Below are positions 8,372 to 16,330 of a DNA stretch of 64,000 nucleotides, piece after piece. The stretch is from Litorimonas sp. (GTDB lineage: Bacteria; Pseudomonadota; Alphaproteobacteria; Caulobacterales; Maricaulaceae). The notes under the pieces were generated by a model. It did no database searches. It was not told the DNA's origin and saw only the letters and a program-made list of their open reading frames with translations. Numbering within the stretch: the first letter of the stretch is position 1; every line of letters starts with the position of its first letter. The position numbers were made by a program, and so were the translations under genes. The stretch spans positions 1-64,000 of the forward strand of contig JAPYSU010000011.1 of NCBI GenBank assembly GCA_029936425.1. The letters run 5' to 3'.

Positions 8372-8593
8372 TTAAGCCATAGACAGATTTTCAACGGCTG
8401 TTTTGCCTGTCCGCTCATTTTTAGCAGTATCAAACATAACTTTATCGCCCTCGTTCAGACCTTGAAGGCCGCCACGATGAAGAGCTGTGATATGAACGAA
8501 TACGTCATCACCCCCGGCGTCTGGTTGAATAAAGCCGAAGCCTTTAGTTGTATTAAAGAACTTAACTGTTCCAGCTTGCATTGCGTCTGACAT
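8372..8593 (-). CDS. Cold-shock protein, CspA family
   Basis: A 73-aa single cold-shock domain that binds single-stranded RNA and DNA and melts RNA structure. Both nucleic-acid motifs are present: RNP1 (KGFGFI) and RNP2 (VFVHI). The Shine-Dalgarno GAAAGGA lies just upstream of the start. The transcript has a hairpin in the leader and a strong terminator, so it is a single-gene unit. Confidence 0.94.
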   Translation of the reverse strand: MSDAMQAGTVKFFNTTKGFGFIQPDAGGDDVFVHITALHRGGLQGLNEGDKVMFDTAKNERTGKTAVENLSMA

Positions 8594-8622
8594 GGGTATT
8601 TCCTTTCACGTCATTCATTTGT

Positions 8623-8641
8623 GTTGTCCACTGCGGACAAC
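8623..8641 (-). promoter_or_regulatory. Inverted repeat in the leader of the cold-shock gene
   Basis: A perfect 7-bp stem GTTGTCC/GGACAAC with a 5-nt loop, 30 nt before the start codon. Cold-shock mRNAs often carry regulatory leaders; whether this is an RNA hairpin or a protein site cannot be told. Confidence 0.5.
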
Positions 8642-8842
8642 TTCTAGTCGGAGAAGGGAAATTACTGCGTACTCAATGTGGCGTTAGGTCGGCGCGCCAA
8701 CAATAGCCGAATAGTCTGGCCGTCTTCGATAAGGGGCGTATGGGCGGCGTAGGACTGAAAATCAAGTGAATGTTTCGTGATTTTATTGAAACCTGGGCGG
8801 TTGAAGCTCTCTGAAAACCTTCTCTACTCATTGAAACCCATA

Positions 8843-9205
8843 TTAATTCGCCGGGCTAACTTCATCAAAATAGTCACGAATATTCATCACAATTCGATCT
8901 GAAAGAGAAAATTCATCCACGGCATTTTGGACTTTAACGACTTGCCAGAAATCTAGTAAATCCTTGAGGTCCTGCTGACTTCTTAGCGTTATTTTTCCTG
9001 AAAGATTTATAAGCTCATCCTGCAATTCCTGAAGTCGGCTTTCCAGAGCATCTACAGCAGAATCCTGTAAGTCATCCAGTCCGGGCCTAAAATTCGCACA
9101 TTCGTGCAACCGCTTTACAACTTCATCATAAAGTGTTTTTAGCTCACTTATAGTTTCCGGTTTTGACAATTTTTCAAAATTAAACTCAGATATAACCTGT
9201 TTCAT
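8843..9205 (-). CDS. Hypothetical protein, helical
   Basis: I do not recognise this 120-aa protein. It has no signal peptide or membrane segment. It is acidic and Leu/Glu/Asp rich with a probable coiled coil around residues 40-75 (DALESRLQELQDELINLSGK). It stands alone between the cold-shock and radical SAM genes, all on the minus strand, with about 240 bp upstream of the cold-shock gene unaccounted for. Codon use looks like that of its neighbours, so it is probably a real gene. Confidence 0.55.
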   Translation of the reverse strand: MKQVISEFNFEKLSKPETISELKTLYDEVVKRLHECANFRPGLDDLQDSAVDALESRLQELQDELINLSGKITLRSQQDLKDLLDFWQVVKVQNAVDEFSLSDRIVMNIRDYFDEVSPAN

Positions 9206-9323
9206 TTTACGCCCCAGATTGGTGAATCCACTTCACCTCACGAAAATGTTATTTTGAGTTAAAGCTTCTTATTTTCAACCCTACAAAAGTAGGGGCGCTT
9301 GCTGTTTGACCTCCACTCAATTG

Positions 9324-10442
9324 TTAATTCTTGAAAAACAAATCCCCTTGGCCATGAATGCGTGTCGGCACCCTAAAAAGGTCACATCGAAGCGGTTTAT
9401 GGTCTTCACGCCTAATTATTCCCGTCTGTTTCTGTGACAGACGGTAGCGCTGCTCTATCAGTTTCGCAAAAGGCGTTCTGGACTCTGTCGCGCGCGACCA
9501 AGCCGGGTCGTAGTCTTTGCCGTTATTCATCGTCCGAATATGATGCATGATACGGCGCGCGCGGTTAGGCGCGAACGTCTCAAGCCATTCCCGAAAGAGA
9601 GGCGAGACCTCCTGCGGCAAACGCAAAATCGTGTAGGCTGAATAAGTCGCGCCCAGCTCGGCCGCCCGCGCCATAATGGATTCCAGCTCTGAATCGTTAA
9701 GTCCCGGTATCATAGGACCCAGCATAATCCCGGTTCTTATCCCCGCTTTGGCCAAGCCCTCTATGGCTTCAAACCGTTTTTCCGGCGTCGGGCAACGCGG
9801 CTCCATCGCCCGGGCCAAACTCCTATCCTGCGTCGTGATGGAAATCATACACCGGGCAATTTCTTTGCGTCCCATTGGCGCCAAAACATCCAAGTCCCGC
9901 AAAATCAGATTTGATTTTGTCAAAACTGAAACAGGGTGATTGAATTCGGACAAAACCTCAAACACGCCGCGGACAATTTTCATCTCCCGCTCAATAGGCT
10001 GATAAGCATCCATATTGGTTCCTATAGAGATCGCCCGAACTTTATATTTCGGGGCAGAGAGCTCTTTCTCCAATAGTGTGGGGGCGTCGGGTTTTGCGAA
10101 AAGACGCGTTTCAAAATCCAAACCCGGAGATAAACCGTGATATGCATGGGTGGGGCGCGCAAAACAATAGATACATCCATGTTCACATCCCCGATATGGA
10201 TTTATGGATCTTTCAAAACCGACATAAGGCGACGTAACTTTGTTAATGATCGTTTTGGGCCTCTCAATCGTGACGGTTGTTTCTCTGCCTTTTTTGTCAT
10301 CGTCGGACAAACTATCCCAACCATCATCAAATCTTTCGCGCTGATCCGCTTCGTATCGACCACTCACATTACTGCGCGCGCCGCGGCCTTTTTCCAAATT
10401 AGGCCGTACAGATTTAAAAGGAAGAAAGTGCGGATTTGCCAT
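9324..10442 (-). CDS. Radical SAM protein, PA0069/SplB-like family
   Basis: The radical SAM iron-sulfur motif CEHGCIYC (C-x3-C-x2-C) lies near residue 95, inside the family signature NPYRGCEHGCIYCFARPTH, followed by a TIM-barrel-type core. The family is annotated as related to spore photoproduct lyase (COG1533), but its substrate is not established. A GTG at 10448 would add two residues; the ATG at 10442 is chosen. A perfect LexA box lies 36 bp upstream, which suggests damage-inducible expression and a link to DNA repair; that link is inference. Confidence 0.85.
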   Translation of the reverse strand: MANPHFLPFKSVRPNLEKGRGARSNVSGRYEADQRERFDDGWDSLSDDDKKGRETTVTIERPKTIINKVTSPYVGFERSINPYRGCEHGCIYCFARPTHAYHGLSPGLDFETRLFAKPDAPTLLEKELSAPKYKVRAISIGTNMDAYQPIEREMKIVRGVFEVLSEFNHPVSVLTKSNLILRDLDVLAPMGRKEIARCMISITTQDRSLARAMEPRCPTPEKRFEAIEGLAKAGIRTGIMLGPMIPGLNDSELESIMARAAELGATYSAYTILRLPQEVSPLFREWLETFAPNRARRIMHHIRTMNNGKDYDPAWSRATESRTPFAKLIEQRYRLSQKQTGIIRREDHKPLRCDLFRVPTRIHGQGDLFFKN

Positions 10443-10477
10443 AATCACACTATAGGATTTTATTCCTTTATTGTATA

Positions 10478-10492
10478 GAACAAATAAAGAAC
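10478..10492 (-). promoter_or_regulatory. LexA (SOS) box of the radical SAM gene
   Basis: GAAC-N7-GAAC with an all-A/T spacer (AAATAAA), the same form as the dinB box. It lies in the promoter region of the gene starting at 10442, and about 100 bp before the divergent SemiSWEET-type gene. Confidence 0.75.
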
Positions 10493-10593
10493 ATAATGTG
10501 GAAAAGTTTTCTCGAAAGGTGTTTCTATGATTGCGTTTCCACGAAAGCGAGAATATAGGCGCGTCGAAATTTTGCGTTTTTTAGGACACTGCC

Positions 10594-10953
10594 ATGTCTT
10601 CGTCTCCCTTCGCTTTCACAGAAATTATTGGCTTCTGCGCAGCCATTTTAACGACGCTGTCTTTTGTACCTCAGATTGTGCTGATTATCCGTACAAGGCG
10701 GACGTCAGGTATTTCTCTCATGATGTATTCAATTTATGTCGTTGGCATTCTGATGTGGTTTGCCTATGGCATTCTGACTATGTCCATGCCCCTAATTTTG
10801 TCTCAATCTGTGACCTTGCTCATTACAGGATCAATATTAATTATTGCTGCAAGAGAACGTTTCTCGCGGATGGGAACTCTTAAATCCCGGGCGCCTGGTG
10901 AAGTCTTACAACCTTTTCAAAACCCTGATATTATCTACCATCAAGATAATTGA
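10594..10953 (+). CDS. SemiSWEET/PQ-loop transporter
   Basis: The protein (119 aa) has three predicted membrane helices, the three-helix-bundle size of bacterial SemiSWEETs, which dimerise to carry sugars or other small solutes. The PQ motif is visible in LSFVPQIV, followed by SGISLMMYSIYVVGILMWFAYG, typical of the MtN3/PQ-loop family. A soluble tail of about 30 residues follows. A longer reading frame starting at 10527 is out of frame and is a shadow. An inverted repeat (10956-10985) directly follows the stop codon. Confidence 0.85.
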   Translation: MSSSPFAFTEIIGFCAAILTTLSFVPQIVLIIRTRRTSGISLMMYSIYVVGILMWFAYGILTMSMPLILSQSVTLLITGSILIIAARERFSRMGTLKSRAPGEVLQPFQNPDIIYHQDN

Positions 10954-10955
10954 GA

Positions 10956-10985
10956 CGACTAAAACGCCGCCACATATTTTAGTCG
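10956..10985 (+). terminator. Hairpin after the SemiSWEET-type gene
   Basis: A perfect 9-bp stem CGACTAAAA/TTTTAGTCG with a 12-nt loop, starting right at the stop codon. There is no T-run after it, so it may be a weak terminator or an mRNA 3' end stabiliser. Confidence 0.5.
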
Positions 10986-11152
10986 CTGTCGCGATGTAGA
11001 CTTCAGTGACATTGGGAACATTAAGCTGAAGTTTACATTCAATTTACCTAGACCTTTATCCTTGGCGAAATTCGCCGATCCGGAGAACCGTTATTTTAGC
11101 GAAATATAAACCTTCCAAGCAAATTAAAACGCGCTGGGTACGACGCTTACGC

Positions 11153-12088
11153 ATGCCTGTTCTCTTGTTCTTATTAGGAATGGCCGTAACTTTTGTAGCG
11201 CCTTTGGCTTTGAAACATTTAGAAATTGAAACGGAATGGGACTTACTCTCGGTAAGTCAAATCACCGGGACCGTCTTATTCATTCTTTCTGCGGGTTGGC
11301 TGCTTTCCACAATTGTTGATGGGTTGATGAAACGACGGTTGAGAAAGCTGCGTCTGGATGTAGAAGACAATCTGCACGCTCGAAAAATGGCTACTCAGCT
11401 TGACGTCATCCGGCGAATTTGGACGGCAATGGCGGGCACTATTACCTTAGCAGCCGCGCTTACAGTTATCCCTGGCGTAAGACAAATCGGCGTGAGCTTG
11501 TTCGCCTCGGCCGGTATTGCCGGTATTGCCATTGGTATCGCCGCCCGGCCTATGCTCTCAAATCTTATCGCCGGCCTGCAAATCGCTTTTACACAACCTA
11601 TACGAATTAATGATGTGGTCGTTGTTGAGGAAGAATGGGGCACCATAGAAGCGATAACACTTTTCTACGTTATTATTAAACTCTGGGATTGGCGTCGACT
11701 TGTTGTCCCGCTCTCCTATTTTATAGAAACACCATTTGAAAACTGGACCCGTGAAGGGGCGAGAATTATTGGACCAGTTTATTGGTCTCTGGATTACAGA
11801 GTTCCTTTGGAAGCTATGCGAGAGAAACTTAGCGAAATTTGCGCGGCTACCGATTTGTGGGATAGAGATGTGATGAGTCTACAGGTCACGGAATCAAAAG
11901 GAGATGCGCTCACAGTGCGCGCCCTGGCTTCGGCATCTGATTCCGGACGAGCTTGGGATTTAAGGTGCCTGATACGCGAAGAAATGATTTCATGGCTACA
12001 AAAGGAATATCCAGAAGCCTTACCAAGCAGTCGGATGATAGCGCAGCTCGATATCGATCAAGATAGAGCCGCTTCAGAAAGGTCCTAG
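11153..12088 (+). CDS. Small-conductance mechanosensitive channel (MscS family)
   Basis: A 311-aa inner-membrane protein with three hydrophobic segments (about 3-20, 40-60, 93-135). The pore-lining helix SLFASAGIAGIAIGIAAR is the Ala/Gly-packed TM3 of MscS, followed by the beta domain (TQPIRINDVVVVEEEWGTIEAI) and a cytoplasmic vestibule. MscS channels open under membrane tension to release osmolytes. It is shorter than the giant MscK-like protein at 45964 and stands alone. No clear Shine-Dalgarno is visible; no better start exists upstream. Confidence 0.88.
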   Translation: MPVLLFLLGMAVTFVAPLALKHLEIETEWDLLSVSQITGTVLFILSAGWLLSTIVDGLMKRRLRKLRLDVEDNLHARKMATQLDVIRRIWTAMAGTITLAAALTVIPGVRQIGVSLFASAGIAGIAIGIAARPMLSNLIAGLQIAFTQPIRINDVVVVEEEWGTIEAITLFYVIIKLWDWRRLVVPLSYFIETPFENWTREGARIIGPVYWSLDYRVPLEAMREKLSEICAATDLWDRDVMSLQVTESKGDALTVRALASASDSGRAWDLRCLIREEMISWLQKEYPEALPSSRMIAQLDIDQDRAASERS

Positions 12089-12102
12089 CTACAAAGCATT
12101 GA

Positions 12103-12534
12103 TCAAGCCGCGGCGAGCATATCGCCCTGAAGATATGCCTCTGCCATAATTTTGAGTCTGGCCGACGGACTCTTAGGCAGAGCTTCTTTTATGGAATTTT
12201 TCGTCAGACGGCGAACTTTGTCCGTAAAATAATACTCCTGACGAAGATTTATCCAAATGGAGAAATCAGAAAATTCTCGGACTTTAATGGAATGGGAAGA
12301 ATGGAGCAGGATTGTCTCAAGCAGGACATCAGAGCTTAACGCTTGAAAATACTCCTCTACTAGGCCGGTCGGTCCTTCGACCACCGCCAACCCCTGTTTA
12401 TTATTCGCAAACACCCGGCCCGTCAGGCCAAGTTGTTCAAAGACGATCACGCTCTGACACGATACTTGATGCGCCATTTTCGATGTCATTTCATCGGTAC
12501 AGGTCGCCGTAAAAATATACTGAGAGAGCCCCAT
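12103..12534 (-). CDS. Degenerate BLUF-like protein, copy 1
   Basis: The 143-aa protein aligns over its whole length with the neighbour at 12654 (about two thirds identical by eye) and, more distantly, with the BLUF protein at 17406: YIFTATCT matches LIFTSYAT, GLTGRVFANN matches GITGVMLYHD, REFSDF matches REFEGW, and the C-terminal LTKNSIKEALP matches LTHNTLKRVIP. BLUF domains bind FAD and sense blue light. Here the key Tyr is Phe and the flavin-contacting Gln of FLQVLEG is Ala, and the loop carrying the conserved Asn is shortened. It may not bind flavin. It could act as a partner or a different sensor. Confidence 0.6.
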   Translation of the reverse strand: MGLSQYIFTATCTDEMTSKMAHQVSCQSVIVFEQLGLTGRVFANNKQGLAVVEGPTGLVEEYFQALSSDVLLETILLHSSHSIKVREFSDFSIWINLRQEYYFTDKVRRLTKNSIKEALPKSPSARLKIMAEAYLQGDMLAAA

Positions 12535-12653
12535 TTGCAGATTTTAATACAGTGATATTGAAAGAGAATTAACAGGCAGACTTCCTAAAGATAAAATAAA
12601 ATCAGAGTTTAAAATCTGTTTATGAAGGCAAGGAAAATATCTATGAAAAACCC

Positions 12654-13085
12654 TCAAGCGACAGCGAGCATATCTCCCTGAAGATAGGCCGTCGCCATTA
12701 TTTTCAATTTGGCCGAAGGATATGCCGGTAAAGCCTCTCTGACAGATTGCCTTGTCAATCGGCGGACTTTATCGCCAAACTCGAACTCCTGATCCAGATT
12801 GAGCCAAACTGAATAATCGGAAAATTCGCGTGTCACGATCGGCCTGTCATAATGGAGCAATGTCGTCTCGACCAAGACATCCGCGCTGACGGCCTCATAG
12901 TACTGACGGACGAGTTCGGTCGGCCCTTCTGTCATTGCCAGAGCTTGCCAATTATTAGCAAAAACCCGTCCTGTCAGACCCAGCTCCTCGCAGACAGAGA
13001 CGCTCTGAAAGGAGACCTGATAGGCCATTTTAGACGTCATGACATCCGTGCATGTCGACGTATAAATTAATTGAGACAACCCCAT
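12654..13085 (-). CDS. Degenerate BLUF-like protein, copy 2
   Basis: A 143-aa tandem paralogue of the gene at 12103, with the same start (MGLSQ) and the same end motif (AYLQGDMLA). Unlike copy 1 it keeps the BLUF tyrosine (LIYTS), but the flavin-contacting Gln is Ala (ALAMTEG) and the Asn-bearing loop before GLTG is short. Some flavin-site residues are therefore missing even though the fold seems kept. The two copies are 119 bp apart, each apparently with its own upstream region. A 12-bp perfect inverted repeat (13181-13211) lies about 95 bp upstream. Confidence 0.6.
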   Translation of the reverse strand: MGLSQLIYTSTCTDVMTSKMAYQVSFQSVSVCEELGLTGRVFANNWQALAMTEGPTELVRQYYEAVSADVLVETTLLHYDRPIVTREFSDYSVWLNLDQEFEFGDKVRRLTRQSVREALPAYPSAKLKIMATAYLQGDMLAVA

Positions 13086-13180
13086 TGGGTGCTTCTAATT
13101 CAGAGAGGTTACAAGCGAATTAGAGCACAAGGTTTAAAAAGCCTAAACAGAAAGGATTATTGCTTGCGCTCCTATAAGCT

Positions 13181-13211
13181 CAGACAGAATAAATACGGAT
13201 TATTCTGTCTG
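13181..13211. repeat. Perfect 12-bp inverted repeat upstream of BLUF-like copy 2
   Basis: CAGACAGAATAA (13181-13192) pairs with TTATTCTGTCTG (13200-13211) around a 7-nt loop. It lies between the stop of the lipoprotein gene (13231) and the start of BLUF-like copy 2 (13085), both on the minus strand. No T-run follows on either strand, so an operator or a U-less terminator are both possible. Confidence 0.6.
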
Positions 13212-13230
13212 CCTAAAACTTACTTCAGGA

Positions 13231-13548
13231 TTAATTCGTCACGCCCGGACTAGCGCCTCCGCGTTGAAGGTCACCCGTCATTCGACGACTTTCCTCTTCA
13301 GAAGCTTCCCATTGCTCGGCCGTAGCACACACCTTGCGGTTAAAATTTGAACCGACAACCGACTGGCGCTTGCAGATTAGTTCCCCATCTGCGCTAGCCG
13401 TCTTTTCGTTAGACTTTTCAGTGGCTTCTGCTGCAACATTTTGTTCAGAAGCCATCGCTTCAGACGTTGTATTCGGCGTCGCAGCACATGCCGCAAGAAC
13501 AAATATAGAGCTAGTGCAGACAGCCAGTTTAAGAAAATTACGAGTCAT
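13231..13548 (-). CDS. Small lipoprotein with Cys-pair motif
   Basis: The protein (105 aa) has a signal peptide and lipobox (VLAAC near residue 21), a low-complexity Ala/Glu/Thr/Ser linker, then a small conserved-looking module CKRQSVVGSNFNRKVC followed by ATAEQWE. The two Cys probably form a disulfide. Similar short lipoproteins ending in this C-x(n)-GS-x(n)-C-x(n)-W pattern are common in alphaproteobacteria but have no known function. The Shine-Dalgarno AAAGGTG precedes the ATG. Confidence 0.65.
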   Translation of the reverse strand: MTRNFLKLAVCTSSIFVLAACAATPNTTSEAMASEQNVAAEATEKSNEKTASADGELICKRQSVVGSNFNRKVCATAEQWEASEEESRRMTGDLQRGGASPGVTN

Positions 13549-13711
13549 AAATTCACCTTTAATTTTGATACCTCTATATGAAAAAGTAATTCATGAGTGT
13601 CAAACGAGTTTCTATATCAGGGTTTGACGATATATTTTCACCGTTTCAAAAGAGTCTATTACTCACTTATGACTAATGCGGCTATGTAGTCTATCGAGTG
13701 CAGAATGAGGC

Positions 13712-15640
13712 TCAGGAACTTTCTTCAGTCCGATCTGCTTGTTCATCCGTTTTCTCATTTATATAAATTTTGCCGCCTTCTTCCCTAAATTTCGCACTCA
13801 TCTCGCTCATCCCTTCGATGATTTCGCCTTGGCTCATATCATTGGCTTCGGGGTAGAGGGCCGCCTTTTCGTTGTCACTTAATCCGTCCGCATAATCCCG
13901 AACGTCCTGCGTAATTTTCATGGAGCAGAATTTGGGGCCGCACATGGAACAGAAATGGGCGACTTTATGTGCGTCTTTCGGCAGGGTCTGATCGTGATAA
14001 TCCTTAGCGGTTTCAGGGTCGAGGGAGAGATTGAACTGGTCTTCCCAACGGAACTCAAAGCGGGCGCGTGACAGCGCGTCGTCACGGATTTGCGCCGCCG
14101 GGTGCCCTTTGGCGAGGTCCGCCGCATGGGCGGCGAGTTTATAGGTGATTACGCCGACTTTCACGTCGTCACGGTCAGGAAGTCCCAAATGTTCTTTTGG
14201 CGTGACGTAGCAAAGCATAGCCGTGCCGAACCACCCGATCATGGCCGCCCCGATACCGGAGGTGATGTGGTCATAGCCGGGCGCAATATCCGTTGTTAAC
14301 GGGCCGAGCGTATAGAAAGGCGCTTCGCCACATTCGCGGAGCTGTTTTTCCATATTCACTTTGATTTTGTGCATGGGCACATGGCCGGGCCCTTCGATCA
14401 TGACCTGACAGCCTTTCTCCCAAGCAATCTTGGTCAGCTCGCCCAGCGTTTCCAGCTCGGCAAATTGCGCGCGGTCATTAGCGTCTGCGACAGAGCCTGG
14501 ACGGAGACCATCGCCAAGGCTGAACGTCACGTCATAGGCGCGCATGATGTCGCAAATTTCCGGGAATTTTGTATAGAGGAAGCTCTCCTTGTGATGGGAC
14601 AAGCACCATTTCGCCATGATGGAGCCGCCCCGGGAAACGATACCCGTTACGCGGTTGGCCGTCAGATGAATATAGGCCAGGCGCACGCCGGCATGGATGG
14701 TGAAGTAATCTACCCCCTGCTCGCACTGCTCAATAAGCGTGTCGCGGTAAACTTCCCAGGTCAGGTCTTCGGCAACGCCGTTCACTTTCTCCAGCGCTTG
14801 ATAGATTGGTACCGTTCCAATGGGCACAGGCGCATTGCGGATGATCCATTCACGAGTGTTGTGAATATTTCGGCCCGTCGAAAGGTCCATGACATTATCC
14901 GCACCCCAACGGGTCGCCCAGACCATTTTCTCGACTTCTTCTTCAACTGAGCTGGCCACAGCGGAGTTGCCGATATTGGCGTTGATTTTGACGAGGAAGT
15001 TTCGCCCGATAATTTGCGGCTCCAGCTCGGCGTGGTTGATATTGGACGGAATAACGGCGCGGCCTTTGGCGATTTCATCGCGAACAAATTCCGGCGTTAC
15101 AAAAGCCGGGATGTCAGCACCAAAGCTCTCGCCTGCGGCGACGCGCTCTTCTGCGCCCTCAAGCATTTCTTTGCGGCCAAGATTTTCGCGCTCGGCGACA
15201 TAGATCATTTCCTTGGTGATGATATTGGCCTTGGCATATTCATATTGCGTCACAGGGCCGTCGCCCGTGCCGCGTAGAGGGCGGTTCTTTACTGGGAATT
15301 CCCTCGCGAGAAAGCGGCCCGTTGCGCCGCCATTATCCTCCGGCTTTACATCGCGCCCTTCATATTCTTCGACATGACCGCGCTCTTTCACCCAGGCCGT
15401 GCGGTAACGGTCCAATCCCTTTTCCACATCAATCGTAATATTGGGATCAGAATATGGTCCCGAGGTGTCATAGACCGGCACATCCGGTTCATTAGCGGTC
15501 TTGTGAAGGTGGACGAGACGGTGCGGCACGCGAAGGCTCGGGTCCGCCTCTGGCGCCGTATAAACCTTGGAGCTGCTCGGCAAAGGGCCGGACGTCACTT
15601 TTGGGGTTTCAAATTCGGATTGGTCAACGGGCTTATTCAT
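13712..15640 (-). CDS. thiC: Phosphomethylpyrimidine synthase ThiC
   Basis: Converts aminoimidazole ribotide to hydroxymethylpyrimidine phosphate, the pyrimidine half of thiamine, by an unusual radical SAM rearrangement in the cytoplasm. The 642-aa length is normal. The cluster-binding motif C564-x2-C567-x4-C572 lies near the C-terminus, its usual place in ThiC, followed by an acidic, charged tail. Its ATG overlaps the stop codon of the PH-like membrane protein (ATGA, 15637-15640), and the pair sits behind a TPP riboswitch. thiD, the next pathway step, is at 29094. Confidence 0.96.
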   Translation of the reverse strand: MNKPVDQSEFETPKVTSGPLPSSSKVYTAPEADPSLRVPHRLVHLHKTANEPDVPVYDTSGPYSDPNITIDVEKGLDRYRTAWVKERGHVEEYEGRDVKPEDNGGATGRFLAREFPVKNRPLRGTGDGPVTQYEYAKANIITKEMIYVAERENLGRKEMLEGAEERVAAGESFGADIPAFVTPEFVRDEIAKGRAVIPSNINHAELEPQIIGRNFLVKINANIGNSAVASSVEEEVEKMVWATRWGADNVMDLSTGRNIHNTREWIIRNAPVPIGTVPIYQALEKVNGVAEDLTWEVYRDTLIEQCEQGVDYFTIHAGVRLAYIHLTANRVTGIVSRGGSIMAKWCLSHHKESFLYTKFPEICDIMRAYDVTFSLGDGLRPGSVADANDRAQFAELETLGELTKIAWEKGCQVMIEGPGHVPMHKIKVNMEKQLRECGEAPFYTLGPLTTDIAPGYDHITSGIGAAMIGWFGTAMLCYVTPKEHLGLPDRDDVKVGVITYKLAAHAADLAKGHPAAQIRDDALSRARFEFRWEDQFNLSLDPETAKDYHDQTLPKDAHKVAHFCSMCGPKFCSMKITQDVRDYADGLSDNEKAALYPEANDMSQGEIIEGMSEMSAKFREEGGKIYINEKTDEQADRTEESS

Positions 15641-16242
15641 GGTGCGGAATCCTTTTTGAGAAAAGTTTGGTAAATAATTTTTTCGACATCTTTTGGTTTT
15701 TTAATGTTCAATAAATGAAGATGGTTATTCGGAAGAAACCGCTTTAAAAGATGCTTCGAAACTGACTTACTCGGAAAAATTATTAGCTGGCCTAAATTAT
15801 TGCTGCCTTTTCTAATGAGGTCATCTCCGAAAACGGGTACTTTAGAAAAAACTTTCGTTGGGAAGAGCAGGCTTTTAAAAATTATTCTCTCATCAGTTAT
15901 TGCATAAACGGATTTGAACTGATGCAATATGGAATAAAAAAAACCGATATAACTCACTGTAATCAGAGAAGCGCTTAGCCAAAAAGTAGTTTGAATGATA
16001 TGCATCGACGTATCAGCTGTAATTTCTACCCCATTCACGATGATGCCAGAAGCATGACTTGGATCTTGATAAAAAAAGGCTTTCGCAAAGGGTATCACCA
16101 TCGCAATTAACAGTACTCCCAATATCAATGTGACGAAAGCAAATGGCAAAAGGTTTATAATACGTGGCCTGCCCGCCCACAACAAGACCTCCCCCTCGCG
16201 GAGTTCGTCTTCAACAATGTTACGAACAGTTTCGTCAATCAC
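15637..16242 (-). CDS. PH-like membrane protein co-transcribed with thiC
   Basis: The protein (201 aa) begins near GEVLLWAGRP, then has two hydrophobic segments (about 30-55 and 85-110) and a cytoplasmic PH-like region with the motif YAITDERIIF, as in bacterial PH-domain membrane proteins. No enzyme residues are evident. The frame is open upstream to a GTG at 16311, but those 23 codons lie in the TPP aptamer, so the GTG at 16240-16242 (ADVIDE) is the better start; GGA of the aptamer 3' edge lies 8 nt before it. It overlaps thiC by 4 nt. A role in thiamine or precursor uptake is only an inference from position. Confidence 0.7.
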   Translation of the reverse strand: MIDETVRNIVEDELREGEVLLWAGRPRIINLLPFAFVTLILGVLLIAMVIPFAKAFFYQDPSHASGIIVNGVEITADTSMHIIQTTFWLSASLITVSYIGFFYSILHQFKSVYAITDERIIFKSLLFPTKVFSKVPVFGDDLIRKGSNNLGQLIIFPSKSVSKHLLKRFLPNNHLHLLNIKKPKDVEKIIYQTFLKKDSAP

Positions 16243-16250
16243 GTCAGCGT

Positions 16251-16330
16251 TCCGTCCTTCCGCCCGCTTTGTCGCGGGATCAAGTTCAAAGGGTACGTCT
16301 CGCCCTGACACGCGTCAGGGGCCCCTCGGA
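16251..16330 (-). promoter_or_regulatory. TPP (THI-box) riboswitch
   Basis: On the minus strand the ordered conserved blocks of the TPP aptamer are present: GGGG, a hairpin CCTGAC/GTCAGG, GCGAGA (consensus GCUGAGA), TACCCTTTGAACTTGATC, a hairpin CCGC/GCGG with loop GACAAA, and GCGGAAGGA. Outer bases TCCG and CGGA pair as P1. Binding of thiamine pyrophosphate should hide the purine-rich ribosome site near the 3' edge and turn off the PH-like gene and thiC. Small departures from consensus (missing U in CUGAGA, AACUUG for AACCUG) leave some doubt about affinity. Confidence 0.88.

Noticed and set aside
10527..10883. 118-aa ORF in another frame of the SemiSWEET-type gene
   Set aside because: The frame at 10594 gives a clear PQ-loop protein; the other gives only Cys/His-rich nonsense.
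14369..14950. 193-aa ORF antisense to thiC
   Set aside because: It mirrors thiC codon structure and has no domain; a typical shadow.
16243..16311. N-terminal extension of the PH-like gene
   Set aside because: The codons lie in the TPP aptamer, and the GTG at 16242 gives a better start.
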